Assembly (NCBI GenBank): GCA_027488255.1
Contig: JAIYBZ010000007.1
Coordinates: 1-33,124, forward strand
Source of the DNA: Comamonadaceae bacterium
Lineage (GTDB): Bacteria > Pseudomonadota > Gammaproteobacteria > Burkholderiales > Burkholderiaceae_C
Reading direction: 5' to 3'
Length of the DNA stretch: 33,124 nt
Part shown: positions 8,166 to 15,784 of the stretch, one piece after another
How the letters are laid out: the number at the start of each line of letters is the position of its first letter
How positions within the stretch are numbered: the first letter of the stretch is position 1
The notes under the pieces: generated by a model
Databases searched by the model: none
Told to the model about the DNA's origin: nothing
What the model saw: only the letters and a program-made list of their open reading frames with translations
Translations under genes and position numbers: made by a program

Positions 8166-8194
8166 ATGTCACGAAATTTTCATTATTTCGTCAC
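8166..8194 (+). promoter_or_regulatory. Pho box with three in-phase half-sites upstream of ppx
   Basis: ATGTCAC (8166-8172), TTTTCAT (8177-8183) and TCGTCAC (8188-8194) repeat every 11 bp with 4-bp spacers (GAAA, TATT), in the forward direction between arsR and ppx. The half-sites match CTGTCAT/C at 6, 5 and 5 of 7 positions. The box ends 52 bases before the ppx start. A good stand-alone -10 (CATAAT, 8194-8199) also overlaps its edge. Confidence 0.6.
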
Positions 8195-8246
8195 ATAATC
8201 TCACGTTACGTTCCATCTTGCCCCCTCTCATTGACCCCTGCTGCCC

Positions 8247-9749
8247 ATGCAACCCAAGTCTCTCTACGCCGCCATTGATCTGGGTTCCAACAGTTTCAGG
8301 CTCGAAATCGGTCAAATGGATGCGGGCCAATTGCGCCGGGTGGAATACATCAAAGAAACTGTGCGGCAAGGCAATGGACTGGATGCCGAGCGCAACCTGA
8401 CCGAAGAGGCCATGGAGCGCGGCTGGGATTGCTTGGCACGTTTTGGTGAGCGCATTGCCGGCTTTCGGCCTAGCCATGTTCGGGCGGTGGCCACACAAAC
8501 TTTGCGCGAAGCGCGTAACCGCGATGTTTTTCTCGCCAAAGCGAAACGCATTTTGGGTTTCCCCATCGAGGTGATTGCGGGCACAGAAGAAGCGCGGCTG
8601 ATTTATTTGGGGGTCTCGCACCTCTTGCCCCAATCGCCTGAGCGCCGCTTGGTGGTGGACATTGGCGGACGCTCCACCGAAATGATTTTGGGACAACAAG
8701 AAAACGCCAGCACCCTCGAGTCGTATCGGGTGGGCAGCGTGGCGTGGTCGATGAAATTTTTCCCCGAAGGGGCTTGGACGCTGTCGTCTTTCAAGTCCGC
8801 CGAAATCGCGGCCAAAGCGGTGTTGGACGAAGCCCAAGTTTTGTTCAATAGAAGCCATTGGGACACTTGCTACGGCGCCTCGGGCACGGTCGGGGCTGTG
8901 GCCGATGTGTTGACCGCTGCGGGCTGGCCAGAAGAAAAAATCACGCGCGAGGGGCTGAGCTGGTTAAAAGACCGGCTAATCAAGGCGCAATCTCCTGACA
9001 ACTTGCGTCTGGACGGCGTCAAAGAAGACCGAAAACCCGTCATTGGTGGGGGACTGGCCGTGTTGCAAGCGGTCTTTGATTTGCTGCAAATCGACGAGAT
9101 GCAAGTGGCCCAAGGCGCCCTTCGCCATGGCGCGCTGTACGACCTAATCGAGCGCGAGGGCACGCAAGATGTGCGCTCGGCCATGGTGGAGTGGCTGGCG
9201 CAACGCTTTGGCACCGACAAATCGCAAGCCGACCGGGTTTCGAAAACGGCGCAAAGCCTGTTGCAAGCCCTGTTGCCAGCTTCGGCCGAAGTGGCCCCCG
9301 AAGAACGCCAACGCTATTTGAAAAAACTCAACTGGGCATGTCAGTTGCACGAGACCGGCATGCGCATTTCACACAGCGATTACCACAAGCACGGCGCCTA
9401 CATTTTGGACAACACCGACTTGCAGGGCTTCACGCTGGACGAGCTGCACCGGCTGAGCCAATTGGTGCTGGGCCACCGTGGCAAGTTGCGCAAACTGGAA
9501 TTGGCGTTGGACGACATTCGCTTAGTGCAACAACTGATGGCCTTGCGCTTGGCGGTTATTTTTTGTCACGCGCGGCGAGACCCCGAATTGACGGGGCTGG
9601 ACATCCAATGCGACGCGCTTCGCCGCATCGTGAGTTTAAAAGTCAGCGCGGCCTGGGCCGAAGGTTGGCCACAAACAGCGCACTTGCTACGCGAAGAATC
9701 CAACGCTTGGCAAAAAACCGACTGGGCGTTTCAGTTGCAAATCGGGTGA
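8247..9749 (+). CDS. ppx: Exopolyphosphatase (Ppx/GppA family)
   Basis: Cytoplasmic enzyme that removes terminal phosphates from polyphosphate, or hydrolyses pppGpp. 500 residues, the usual length for full-size Ppx with an HD-like C-terminal domain. The ASKHA phosphate-binding motifs are visible: AAIDLGSNSFRLEIGQ at residues 8-23, VVDIGGRSTEMILG near 136-149, and CYGASGTVGAVADVL near 209-223. The C-terminal half holds HETGMRISHSDYHKHGAYILDN, typical of the HD-like region. The ATG at 8247 begins MQPKSLYAAIDLGS; there is no strong ribosome site. A three-half-site Pho box lies upstream. It is separated from ppk by two genes, and the two enzymes act in opposite directions on the same polymer. Confidence 0.93.
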   Translation: MQPKSLYAAIDLGSNSFRLEIGQMDAGQLRRVEYIKETVRQGNGLDAERNLTEEAMERGWDCLARFGERIAGFRPSHVRAVATQTLREARNRDVFLAKAKRILGFPIEVIAGTEEARLIYLGVSHLLPQSPERRLVVDIGGRSTEMILGQQENASTLESYRVGSVAWSMKFFPEGAWTLSSFKSAEIAAKAVLDEAQVLFNRSHWDTCYGASGTVGAVADVLTAAGWPEEKITREGLSWLKDRLIKAQSPDNLRLDGVKEDRKPVIGGGLAVLQAVFDLLQIDEMQVAQGALRHGALYDLIEREGTQDVRSAMVEWLAQRFGTDKSQADRVSKTAQSLLQALLPASAEVAPEERQRYLKKLNWACQLHETGMRISHSDYHKHGAYILDNTDLQGFTLDELHRLSQLVLGHRGKLRKLELALDDIRLVQQLMALRLAVIFCHARRDPELTGLDIQCDALRRIVSLKVSAAWAEGWPQTAHLLREESNAWQKTDWAFQLQIG

Positions 9750-9789
9750 TCTGAAGGTGCGGCTGGCCGGCCCGCGTGAGGTCTTGCCA

Positions 9790-9819
9790 TTGAAAATCGA
9801 ACGGTATAAACTGTATACA
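9790..9819 (+). promoter_or_regulatory. Sigma-70-like promoter of the basic H1-like protein
   Basis: TTGAAA (9790-9795), an 18-bp spacer and TATACA (9814-9819), 24 bases before the start codon. The -10 side contains a small inverted repeat, GTATA-AACTG-TATAC (9804-9818). No Pho box was seen here. Confidence 0.5.
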
Positions 9820-9842
9820 CCGTTATTTTTTTGAGGTTCCTC

Positions 9843-10301
9843 ATGCCCAGCACCCAGACTGTTTCAAAATCGCCAGCCAAGACTTCGCGCAAAACCTCAG
9901 GTCAATCGCCAAGATCGTCTGCTGCACCTGTGGTCAAAAAAACCAGCGCTCCCGCCAAGCCCGTTGCCAAAGCGCCCAAGACAGCAGTCAAGCCAGCCTC
10001 CGGCAAGCCCACTGCCAAAGCCCCCACCACTGTCCCGGCCAAAGTGCCGACCAAAGCGCCGAACAAAGCACCTAAGGACAAAAAAGTCAAAGTGGTGCGT
10101 GACAGCTTCACCATCCCCAAAACCGAGTTGCTGCAAGTGGGCGAATTGAAAAAACGCGCGCTGACCTTGGGTGTGGCTGCGAAGAAAAGCGAGCTGATCC
10201 GTGCCGGTCTTTTCACGCTGGTCAGCATGAACGACGCCGCGCTCAAAAAAGCCATGGCCAGCGTGCCGACCATCAAAACCGGTCGCCCGGCCAAAAACTG
10301 A
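9843..10301 (+). CDS. Histone-H1-like basic protein with conserved C-terminal domain
   Basis: 152 residues from ATG 9843, with GAGG seven bases upstream. Residues 1-85 form a disordered tail of repeated Lys-Ala-Pro units (AKPVAKAPK, KVPTKAPNKAPK), like eukaryotic H1 or bacterial AlgP tails. The last about 70 residues are different: KVVRDSFTIPKTELLQVGELKKRAL, then AAKKSELIRAGLFTLVSM, ending KTGRPAKN. The KKSELIRAGL segment resembles the second helix of ribbon-helix-helix DNA-binding proteins. I recall similar C-terminal domains in other Burkholderiales but know no assigned function. It is probably a nucleoid-associated or DNA-binding protein. It sits between ppx and sixA-ppk with its own promoter, and its stop is 6 bases from the convergent sixA stop. 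Confidence 0.75.
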   Translation: MPSTQTVSKSPAKTSRKTSGQSPRSSAAPVVKKTSAPAKPVAKAPKTAVKPASGKPTAKAPTTVPAKVPTKAPNKAPKDKKVKVVRDSFTIPKTELLQVGELKKRALTLGVAAKKSELIRAGLFTLVSMNDAALKKAMASVPTIKTGRPAKN

Positions 10302-10307
10302 TCGGAT

Positions 10308-10775
10308 TTAGATTTTTTCTGGCGAGGTCACGCTCACCAGCACCGTCTGGTAAATCCCTTCGCGCTTGCGGCAACGCAACCACCAGACCGCGCCTTTGCG
10401 AATGGCACAGACTTCTTCGGGCATTTTCAGCAAGTGCGCGATCAAGCCTCCCAACGCGGGTTGGTGGCCCACCAGCAAGACCGGAAATTTGGCCTCTGGC
10501 CAGCCCGAGGTTTCCAAAAGATCTTGCACCGTCGCCCCGGGCGACAAGGCATCGCGGACTTTGAATTTTCGATTCAAGATGCGCACCGTTTGCTCGCACC
10601 GCACAGCGGGGCTGCTCAAGATGCGGGTGCCTTGTGGCAATTGGTTCTCAAGCCACACGGCCATCCGCTCGGCTTGCTTGCGACCACGCGGCGTTAAGAC
10701 CCGTTGCAGATCGTCTTCACCGGGCACGGCGTCATGCGCTTCCGCGTGTCGCCAGACAATCAAGTCCATGGTCAT
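10308..10775 (-). CDS. sixA: Phosphohistidine phosphatase SixA
   Basis: Small histidine-phosphatase-superfamily enzyme that removes phosphate from phosphohistidine proteins; in Escherichia coli the target is the nitrogen phosphotransferase system. 155 residues from ATG 10775. The catalytic RHAEAHD motif is at residues 9-15 (His10 is the phosphate acceptor), and the second catalytic histidine is in VGHQPALGGL. Between them SSPAVRCEQTVRIL supplies the conserved arginine. The start ATG shares its A with the ppk stop (TGATG), so it is translationally coupled to ppk. The longer frame upstream is antisense to no gene and lies in ppk, so I rejected it. It ends in VTSPEKI. Confidence 0.9.
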   Translation of the reverse strand: MTMDLIVWRHAEAHDAVPGEDDLQRVLTPRGRKQAERMAVWLENQLPQGTRILSSPAVRCEQTVRILNRKFKVRDALSPGATVQDLLETSGWPEAKFPVLLVGHQPALGGLIAHLLKMPEEVCAIRKGAVWWLRCRKREGIYQTVLVSVTSPEKI

Positions 10776-12859
10776 CACTCCGACGTCAAGGGGGTGCCGT
10801 AACGCTGCATCAAGGCGTTTTGCGCGCCATGACCGGGCGCATGCAAGCCGACCCGGTGGTATTGGCCATCGGACGCCAAGTCCCAAGCATCCAGACCGTC
10901 GTGCAAATAAGCCACCAAGCATTCGTCAATGATGCGTTGACGCAAGACAGGATCCGTCACGGGCCAAGCCAATTCAATGCGCCGTGTCATGTTGCGGCTC
11001 ATCCAGTCGGCACTGGACAAATAGAGCGATACGTCTTGATCGGCGCAGAAATAAAACACCCGTGAATGCTCTAAAAACCGACCAATCAATGAGCGCACCC
11101 GGATGTTTTCGCTCAAGCCCGCCACCTGGGCGGGCAGCATGCAGGCACCGCGGACGATCAAATCAATCTTCGCGCCTTTTTGGCCGGCCTCCAGCAAGGC
11201 GTCGATCAGAGGCAGATCGGTCAAGGCGTTCATCTTGATCACGATGCGGCCCAGCGCACCCCGTGCCGCGGCTTGACCCACTGCAGCAATGCGCCGCAGC
11301 ATTTCGGCTTGCAAATGAAAGGGCGCGACCAACAAGCGTTTCATTTTTGGCAAGCGACTTTGACTGGCCAAGTGACCAAACAAATGGTCCATGTCTTGCG
11401 TGATTTCGGGGTCGGCCGTGAGGTAGCTGATGTCGGTGTACAGGGCGGCCGTTTTGCGGTTGTAGTTGCCGGTAGACAGATGGCCATAGCGCCGCAGAAA
11501 ACGCCCTTCGCGGCGCGTCACCAACAGCATCTTGGCATGGGTCTTGAGGCCCACGATGCCGTAAACCACTTGTACGCCAATCGACTCCAGTTGCTCGGCC
11601 CAGTTGATGTTGGCTTCTTCGTCAAAGCGGGCTTTCAACTCCACCACCGCCGTCACTTCTTTGCCTCGGCGCACCGCTTCGCGCAGCAAATTCATCATCG
11701 TGGGATCGCTGCCGGCGCGGTAAATGGTTTGCTTGATGGCCAGCACATCGGGATCCATCACGGCTTCGCGCAAAAACGCCAACACCCCATCGAAACTCTC
11801 AAAGGGCTGGTGAATCGCCACGTCACCTTCTTTTAGCCGTGCAAAGACCGAGCCGTGCTGGGGCACTTGGGCCGGGAAGCTGGCTTTGTAGGGTGGGAAA
11901 AGCAATTCGGGGTCGTTGATCAAATCGATCAACTGCATCAGACGCACCAAATTCACAGGGCCATTGGCTTTAAACACCGAGGCTTCAGGCAGCTGAAATT
12001 CTTTGCGCAAAAACTCGGTCAGGCGCGGCGCGCAAGTGGCGGAGACCTCCAGACGAATCGCTTGGCCGTAGTTGCGGTGCTGCAAACCTTGCCGCAAGGC
12101 CATGCGCAAATTGGCGATTTCGTCTTCATCGACGGCCAAATCAGAGTGGCGTGTGACCCTGAACTGAGAAAACTGACCGACTTCACGGCCGGGAAACAGC
12201 TCACTCAGGTGCGCCCGAATCACGCTGGACAACAACACAAAAGCGGTGCTGCCATCGCACACGCGAGCGGGCAAGGGAATCAAGCGGGGCAAGACCCGCG
12301 GCACTTTGACGATGGCAATTTCATTGGACCGTCCAAACGCATCTTTGCCAGAGAGTTGCACGATGAAATTGAGCGACTTGTTGGCCACCTGCGGAAAGGG
12401 GTGTGCCGGGTCCAAGCCCACTGGCACCAGCAAAGGTTGTACTTCCCGCTGAAAGTAGCTGCGCACCCATTGGCGTTGCGCGCTGTTGCGATCGCCATGC
12501 GACAAGATGCGATAGCCCTTGCGCTGCAAGGCGGGCAACAATTCGTCGTTGTACAGCGCGTATTGACGCGCGATCATGGCGCGGGTTTTTTCGGCGATGT
12601 CCGTCAGACTGGCGTCGGTGTACGGCCCTAACTTCAGGCCCTGCAAGCTCCCCATCACATGGGGTTCGGCGCGCACTTCAAAAAACTCGTCCAAATTGGA
12701 CGACACGATGCACAGGTAACGCAAACGCTCTAGCACGGGCACATCGGGCCGGCAGGCCCAGTCCAGCACCCGTTCGTTGAAAGACAGAATGCTCAGGTCT
12801 CTGTCGAGCAGGAATGCCCGCTGTTCAGCTTCAGATGTCTCGACAGTGGAATGGGCCAT
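10775..12859 (-). CDS. ppk1: Polyphosphate kinase 1
   Basis: Reversibly builds long-chain polyphosphate from ATP. 694 residues, the usual PPK1 length. The N-terminal domain starts LLDRDLSILSFNERVLDWA, with SSNLDEFFEVR. The catalytic histidines are His441 (LKTHAKMLLV, the autophosphorylated position equivalent to E. coli His435) and His460 (GHLSTGNYN, equivalent to His454). Their 19-residue spacing matches E. coli exactly. The C-terminal phospholipase-D-like region contains IVIKMNALTD and ADWMSRNMTRRIELAWP. The ATG at 12859 has no obvious ribosome site. Its promoter has the best Pho box in the window. sixA follows with a one-base overlap. Confidence 0.96.
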   Translation of the reverse strand: MAHSTVETSEAEQRAFLLDRDLSILSFNERVLDWACRPDVPVLERLRYLCIVSSNLDEFFEVRAEPHVMGSLQGLKLGPYTDASLTDIAEKTRAMIARQYALYNDELLPALQRKGYRILSHGDRNSAQRQWVRSYFQREVQPLLVPVGLDPAHPFPQVANKSLNFIVQLSGKDAFGRSNEIAIVKVPRVLPRLIPLPARVCDGSTAFVLLSSVIRAHLSELFPGREVGQFSQFRVTRHSDLAVDEDEIANLRMALRQGLQHRNYGQAIRLEVSATCAPRLTEFLRKEFQLPEASVFKANGPVNLVRLMQLIDLINDPELLFPPYKASFPAQVPQHGSVFARLKEGDVAIHQPFESFDGVLAFLREAVMDPDVLAIKQTIYRAGSDPTMMNLLREAVRRGKEVTAVVELKARFDEEANINWAEQLESIGVQVVYGIVGLKTHAKMLLVTRREGRFLRRYGHLSTGNYNRKTAALYTDISYLTADPEITQDMDHLFGHLASQSRLPKMKRLLVAPFHLQAEMLRRIAAVGQAAARGALGRIVIKMNALTDLPLIDALLEAGQKGAKIDLIVRGACMLPAQVAGLSENIRVRSLIGRFLEHSRVFYFCADQDVSLYLSSADWMSRNMTRRIELAWPVTDPVLRQRIIDECLVAYLHDGLDAWDLASDGQYHRVGLHAPGHGAQNALMQRYGTPLTSE

Positions 12860-12887
12860 GGCACAGTGTGAATGAATTCGATACTAA

Positions 12888-12921
12888 ATCCTACAAATTC
12901 ATCATGTCAATTTGATGACAG
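12888..12921 (-). promoter_or_regulatory. Pho box and -10 of ppk-sixA, overlapping the end of the upstream glycosyltransferase gene
   Basis: Reverse-strand CTGTCAT-CAAA-TTGACAT (12921-12904). The first half-site matches CTGTCAT at 7 of 7, the second at 5 of 7, with a 4-bp spacer. TAGGAT (12893-12888) follows after exactly 10 bases as the -10. The box covers the last codons (Leu-Ser-Ser-Asn region) and stop (12909-12907) of the glycosyltransferase gene transcribed in the same direction. Confidence 0.75.
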
Positions 12922-13977
12922 ACGCGTGAACCCCTCCGTCGCGAGCCGGGGCCCTTGCACAGGCACCAAGTGCGACTTGAACACCTCGACGGTCTTGGCC
13001 CAGCCAAAGGTTTCGGCACGCGCGCGCGCCTCGGCTCGGGGCAAGCGCAAACATTGGTGCACAGCGGCTTGCAAATCTTCCGACAACACCCCACCCTGCG
13101 CCTGCCCAGCGTCCTCGCCCAGCACTTGCAAGGGGCCATCGACCGGATAGGCCGCCACCGGTGTGCCGCAGGCCATCGCCTCGAGCATGACCAAGCCAAA
13201 AGTTTCGTTACGGGAGGGAAAAACAAACACATCCGCTGCGGCATAAACCTTGGCCAATTGCTCACGTGGCAACACGCCCATCCACAAGACATCGGGAAAC
13301 CGGGCCTGCAAAGACGCTTCGAGGGGGCCTACCCCGCAGACGATGCGCGTGCCGGGCAACTTCAAATTCAAAAAAGCATCGATGTTTTTTTCGTAGGACA
13401 CGCGCCCAACAAAGAGCGTGAACGGACGCGGCAGGTCTTGCAGTTCAGACATCTCCAGCGGCGTGGGGTGGTAGTCAAACAAAGACAAGTCGACCCCGTG
13501 CGTCCACGGCTTGAGCGACTGGAAACCGCGCGCTTGCAACATGTGGAGCACCCCTTGGGTGGGCACCATCACGCCCGCAGAGGGACGGTGAAAATGCCGA
13601 AACAAGCCGTACCCCATGAACAAGGGCACATGCACAGCGGCTTTTAAGATTTCTGGAAATTTGGTGTGGAAGGCGGTGGTGAACTTCCAGTCACGTCGCA
13701 AGCAATGCTTGCGTGCCGCCCAGCCCAAGGGGCCCTCGGTGGCGATGTGCACCGCATCGGGCTGCAAGGCATCCAGCTGGGCGGCCAAGCTTTTGTAAGG
13801 GCGCACCGCCAAGTCGATGCCGGCATAACCGGGACACGGCCGATTTTTGAACAAACCCGGATGGAACACCTCGACCTCGACCCCCAAGGGGCCTAAGGCT
13901 TGCACCAATTCGTGCAGCGTGGTGACCACGCCATTCACTTGCGGATGCCATGCGTCGGTGATGAGCGCCAGTTTCAT
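12907..13977 (-). CDS. GT4-family glycosyltransferase, probable glycolipid synthase paired with PlcP (Agt-like)
   Basis: Retaining GT-B glycosyltransferase, 356 residues from ATG 13977 (MKLALITDAWHPQVNGVV). The N-terminal nucleotide-fold opening is typical of GT4 enzymes. GRVSYEKN (191-198) lies at the start of the C-terminal domain, and the E-x7-E donor-sugar motif is ETFGLVMLEA (258-267), followed by MACGTPVAAYPVDGP. The start overlaps the plcP stop by 4 bases (ATGA). In marine proteobacteria a GT4 enzyme (Agt) next to PlcP glycosylates the diacylglycerol that PlcP produces, making monoglycosyl or glucuronosyl lipids under phosphate stress. I infer the same role here. A mannosyl- or other sugar transferase for a different acceptor is possible. 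Confidence 0.8.
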   Translation of the reverse strand: MKLALITDAWHPQVNGVVTTLHELVQALGPLGVEVEVFHPGLFKNRPCPGYAGIDLAVRPYKSLAAQLDALQPDAVHIATEGPLGWAARKHCLRRDWKFTTAFHTKFPEILKAAVHVPLFMGYGLFRHFHRPSAGVMVPTQGVLHMLQARGFQSLKPWTHGVDLSLFDYHPTPLEMSELQDLPRPFTLFVGRVSYEKNIDAFLNLKLPGTRIVCGVGPLEASLQARFPDVLWMGVLPREQLAKVYAAADVFVFPSRNETFGLVMLEAMACGTPVAAYPVDGPLQVLGEDAGQAQGGVLSEDLQAAVHQCLRLPRAEARARAETFGWAKTVEVFKSHLVPVQGPRLATEGFTRLSSN

Positions 13978-14903
13978 GCCGCGACCGCCTTTTCTGAAGT
14001 GGTCGAATTCACCCCCATGCCCTGGCCTCCCCCGCCCCAACGCACGATCTCCAAGCGGCCATCGCGGTGCTCGACCAAGGCGGTGCGGCTTTCGACCCAG
14101 TCGCCATCGTTGCAATACAAGGTGCCATTGACATCGCGAATTTCAGCGTGGTGAATGTGGCCGCACACCACGCCATCAAAGCCGCGGCGCTGGGCTTCGT
14201 GGGCCACCGCCACTTCAAAGTCGCTGATGAAATTCACCGCCTTTTTGACTTTGAGTTTCAAATAGGCCGACAAGGACCAATAGTCCATGCCCATGCGGGC
14301 ACGCCAACTGTTCAAGTGCCGGTTGATGCGCAAAGTCAACTCGTACAACCAGTCGCCCACATAGGCCAGCCATTTGGCGCACTGGATCACGCCGTCAAAA
14401 TAATCGCCATGCACCACCCACAGTTTTTGCCCTGTGGCCGTGGTGTGTGTGGCCTCGTACATCACCTCAACGCCGCCAAAAGCGTGGCCCACAAAATGGC
14501 GGGCAAACTCGTCGTGGTTGCCTGGCACATACATCACACGGCAGCCTTTGCGGGCGCGACGCAACAGTTTTTGCACCACATCGTTGTGACTTTGCGGCCA
14601 AAACCAACGGCGCCGCAGTTGCCATCCGTCCACGATATCGCCCACCAAGTACAGCATGTCGCTTTCATGGTGTTTCAAAAAATCTAACAAGGCTTCGGCT
14701 TGAAAACCCGGCGTGCCAATGTGCAGATCAGAAATAAAAATCGCCCTCAATTTGGGGCGATTGCTGGACGGCTCATCGTCGGAGGGGGTGTCTGCCTCCT
14801 CTGACATCAAAGAGGGCAAGTCACCCATCCGCGGCTCATCAAGGGCGGTAACAGGGGCACGAAAAAGCGCCGCCTGCCCCATCCATTCAGCGCGGGTCGT
14901 CAT
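13974..14903 (-). CDS. plcP: PlcP-type metallophosphoesterase (phospholipase C-like; often annotated UDP-2,3-diacylglucosamine diphosphatase)
   Basis: Calcineurin-like phosphoesterase, 309 residues. The metal-binding motifs in order are SDLHIG (58-63), GDIVDGW (88-94), GNHDE (128-132), HGDYFD (165-170) and GHIHHAEI (248-255). The body (WFWPQSHNDVVQKLLRRARKG, YWSLSAYLKLKVKKAVNFI, DWVESRTALVEH) resembles the SMc00171/PlcP group. That group strips the head group from phospholipids to give diacylglycerol during phosphate starvation. It is not canonical LpxH, which is shorter. About 50 extra residues precede the core, and the ATGA overlap with olsB supports the long start. The position between olsB and a glycosyltransferase, in an operon with a Pho box, supports lipid remodelling. 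Substrate is inferred. Confidence 0.8.
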   Translation of the reverse strand: MTTRAEWMGQAALFRAPVTALDEPRMGDLPSLMSEEADTPSDDEPSSNRPKLRAIFISDLHIGTPGFQAEALLDFLKHHESDMLYLVGDIVDGWQLRRRWFWPQSHNDVVQKLLRRARKGCRVMYVPGNHDEFARHFVGHAFGGVEVMYEATHTTATGQKLWVVHGDYFDGVIQCAKWLAYVGDWLYELTLRINRHLNSWRARMGMDYWSLSAYLKLKVKKAVNFISDFEVAVAHEAQRRGFDGVVCGHIHHAEIRDVNGTLYCNDGDWVESRTALVEHRDGRLEIVRWGGGGQGMGVNSTTSEKAVAA

Positions 14904-15745
14904 GCGGCACCCATTGAAAAATGCTTGCGGTAACGCGGGGGCAAATCTGCGACGCGCATCATCATTGGCAAATCGGCGGTGTTGAAATCGGGATCCCATG
15001 CGGGCGCACCCAATACCTTGGCGCCTAAGCGCAGATAGCCTTTGATCAACGCTGGCGGCTCGATGGCCAAGGTGTGGTCTAACTCGTCCACCGGCAAGGG
15101 CAAGCGGGGCCGCACGTGGTGTTGAATATCGGCCAAGTGGGTGTGGCGCAACTGGTGCCAAATGCTGGCCGCCACGTCGCCCGAGACCACGCCGTTGTGC
15201 AGCATCGGAATGCTGGCGCAACCGATCATGGTGTCCAACTGGTTGCGCTCCATGAATTCAAACAAGGCCCCCCACAGCGCCATGATCACGGCGCCTTGGC
15301 GGTAATCGGCGTGCACACAGCTGCGCCCCAACTCGACCATGCGGTTGCGCATGCCGCGCAAGCGGGTCAAATCAAATTCGGTGTCGCTGTAGGTGCTGCC
15401 GACGCGCTTGGCTTGGGCCGGGGTCAACACGCGGTAGGTGCCAATCACCAGGCCCGATGCGCCATCCCGCACCAAGAGGTGCTCGCAATAGTCGTCAAAC
15501 AAGTCGATGTCGTGGCCGGGGACCTTGCCCGAGAGCCGCGCGCCCATCTCGGTGCCAAAGACATCGAACCTCAGTTTTTGGGCTTCACGAACTTCGTCTT
15601 GATGTTGTGCCCATGTGACTTGCAGCCCTCTTTGAGCAGGGCGAGCCGCGAAATCCAGCGTGGAGTTGGACGGGGCCCGATGAAGTAACCCCCTGGGCAA
15701 ACTCAACGGGGACAGGGCGAATGTGGGGTTTGGCAACTCTTTCAT
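14900..15745 (-). CDS. olsB: L-ornithine N-alpha-acyltransferase OlsB (GNAT fold)
   Basis: First enzyme of ornithine-lipid synthesis: transfers a 3-hydroxyacyl group from acyl carrier protein to ornithine, giving lyso-ornithine lipid. 281 residues. Family signatures are EAQKLRFDVFGTEMGARL (about 54-71), VIGTYRVLTP, VELGRSCVHADYR and the acyl-pocket segment IGCASIPML. The C-terminus PDFNTADLPMMMRVADLPPRYRKHF is typical. The ATG at 15745 has AAAGGAG a few bases upstream. It is the first gene of olsB-plcP-GT4 with 4-base overlaps throughout. Ornithine lipids contain no phosphorus and accumulate when phosphate is scarce in several proteobacteria. The second enzyme, OlsA, is not in the window. A Pho box lies 46 bases upstream. 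Confidence 0.87.
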   Translation of the reverse strand: MKELPNPTFALSPLSLPRGLLHRAPSNSTLDFAARPAQRGLQVTWAQHQDEVREAQKLRFDVFGTEMGARLSGKVPGHDIDLFDDYCEHLLVRDGASGLVIGTYRVLTPAQAKRVGSTYSDTEFDLTRLRGMRNRMVELGRSCVHADYRQGAVIMALWGALFEFMERNQLDTMIGCASIPMLHNGVVSGDVAASIWHQLRHTHLADIQHHVRPRLPLPVDELDHTLAIEPPALIKGYLRLGAKVLGAPAWDPDFNTADLPMMMRVADLPPRYRKHFSMGAA

Positions 15746-15757
15746 GACCGACGCTCC

Positions 15758-15784
15758 TTTGAATCAATGACGACATGATTCAAA
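15758..15784. repeat. Inverted repeat in the olsB leader
   Basis: TTTGAATCA (15758-15766) and TGATTCAAA (15776-15784) form a perfect 9-bp inverted repeat with a 9-base spacer. It overlaps the predicted olsB -10 (AATCAT, 15780-15775) and reaches to the ribosome site. It could be an operator or a leader hairpin. Confidence 0.45.
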
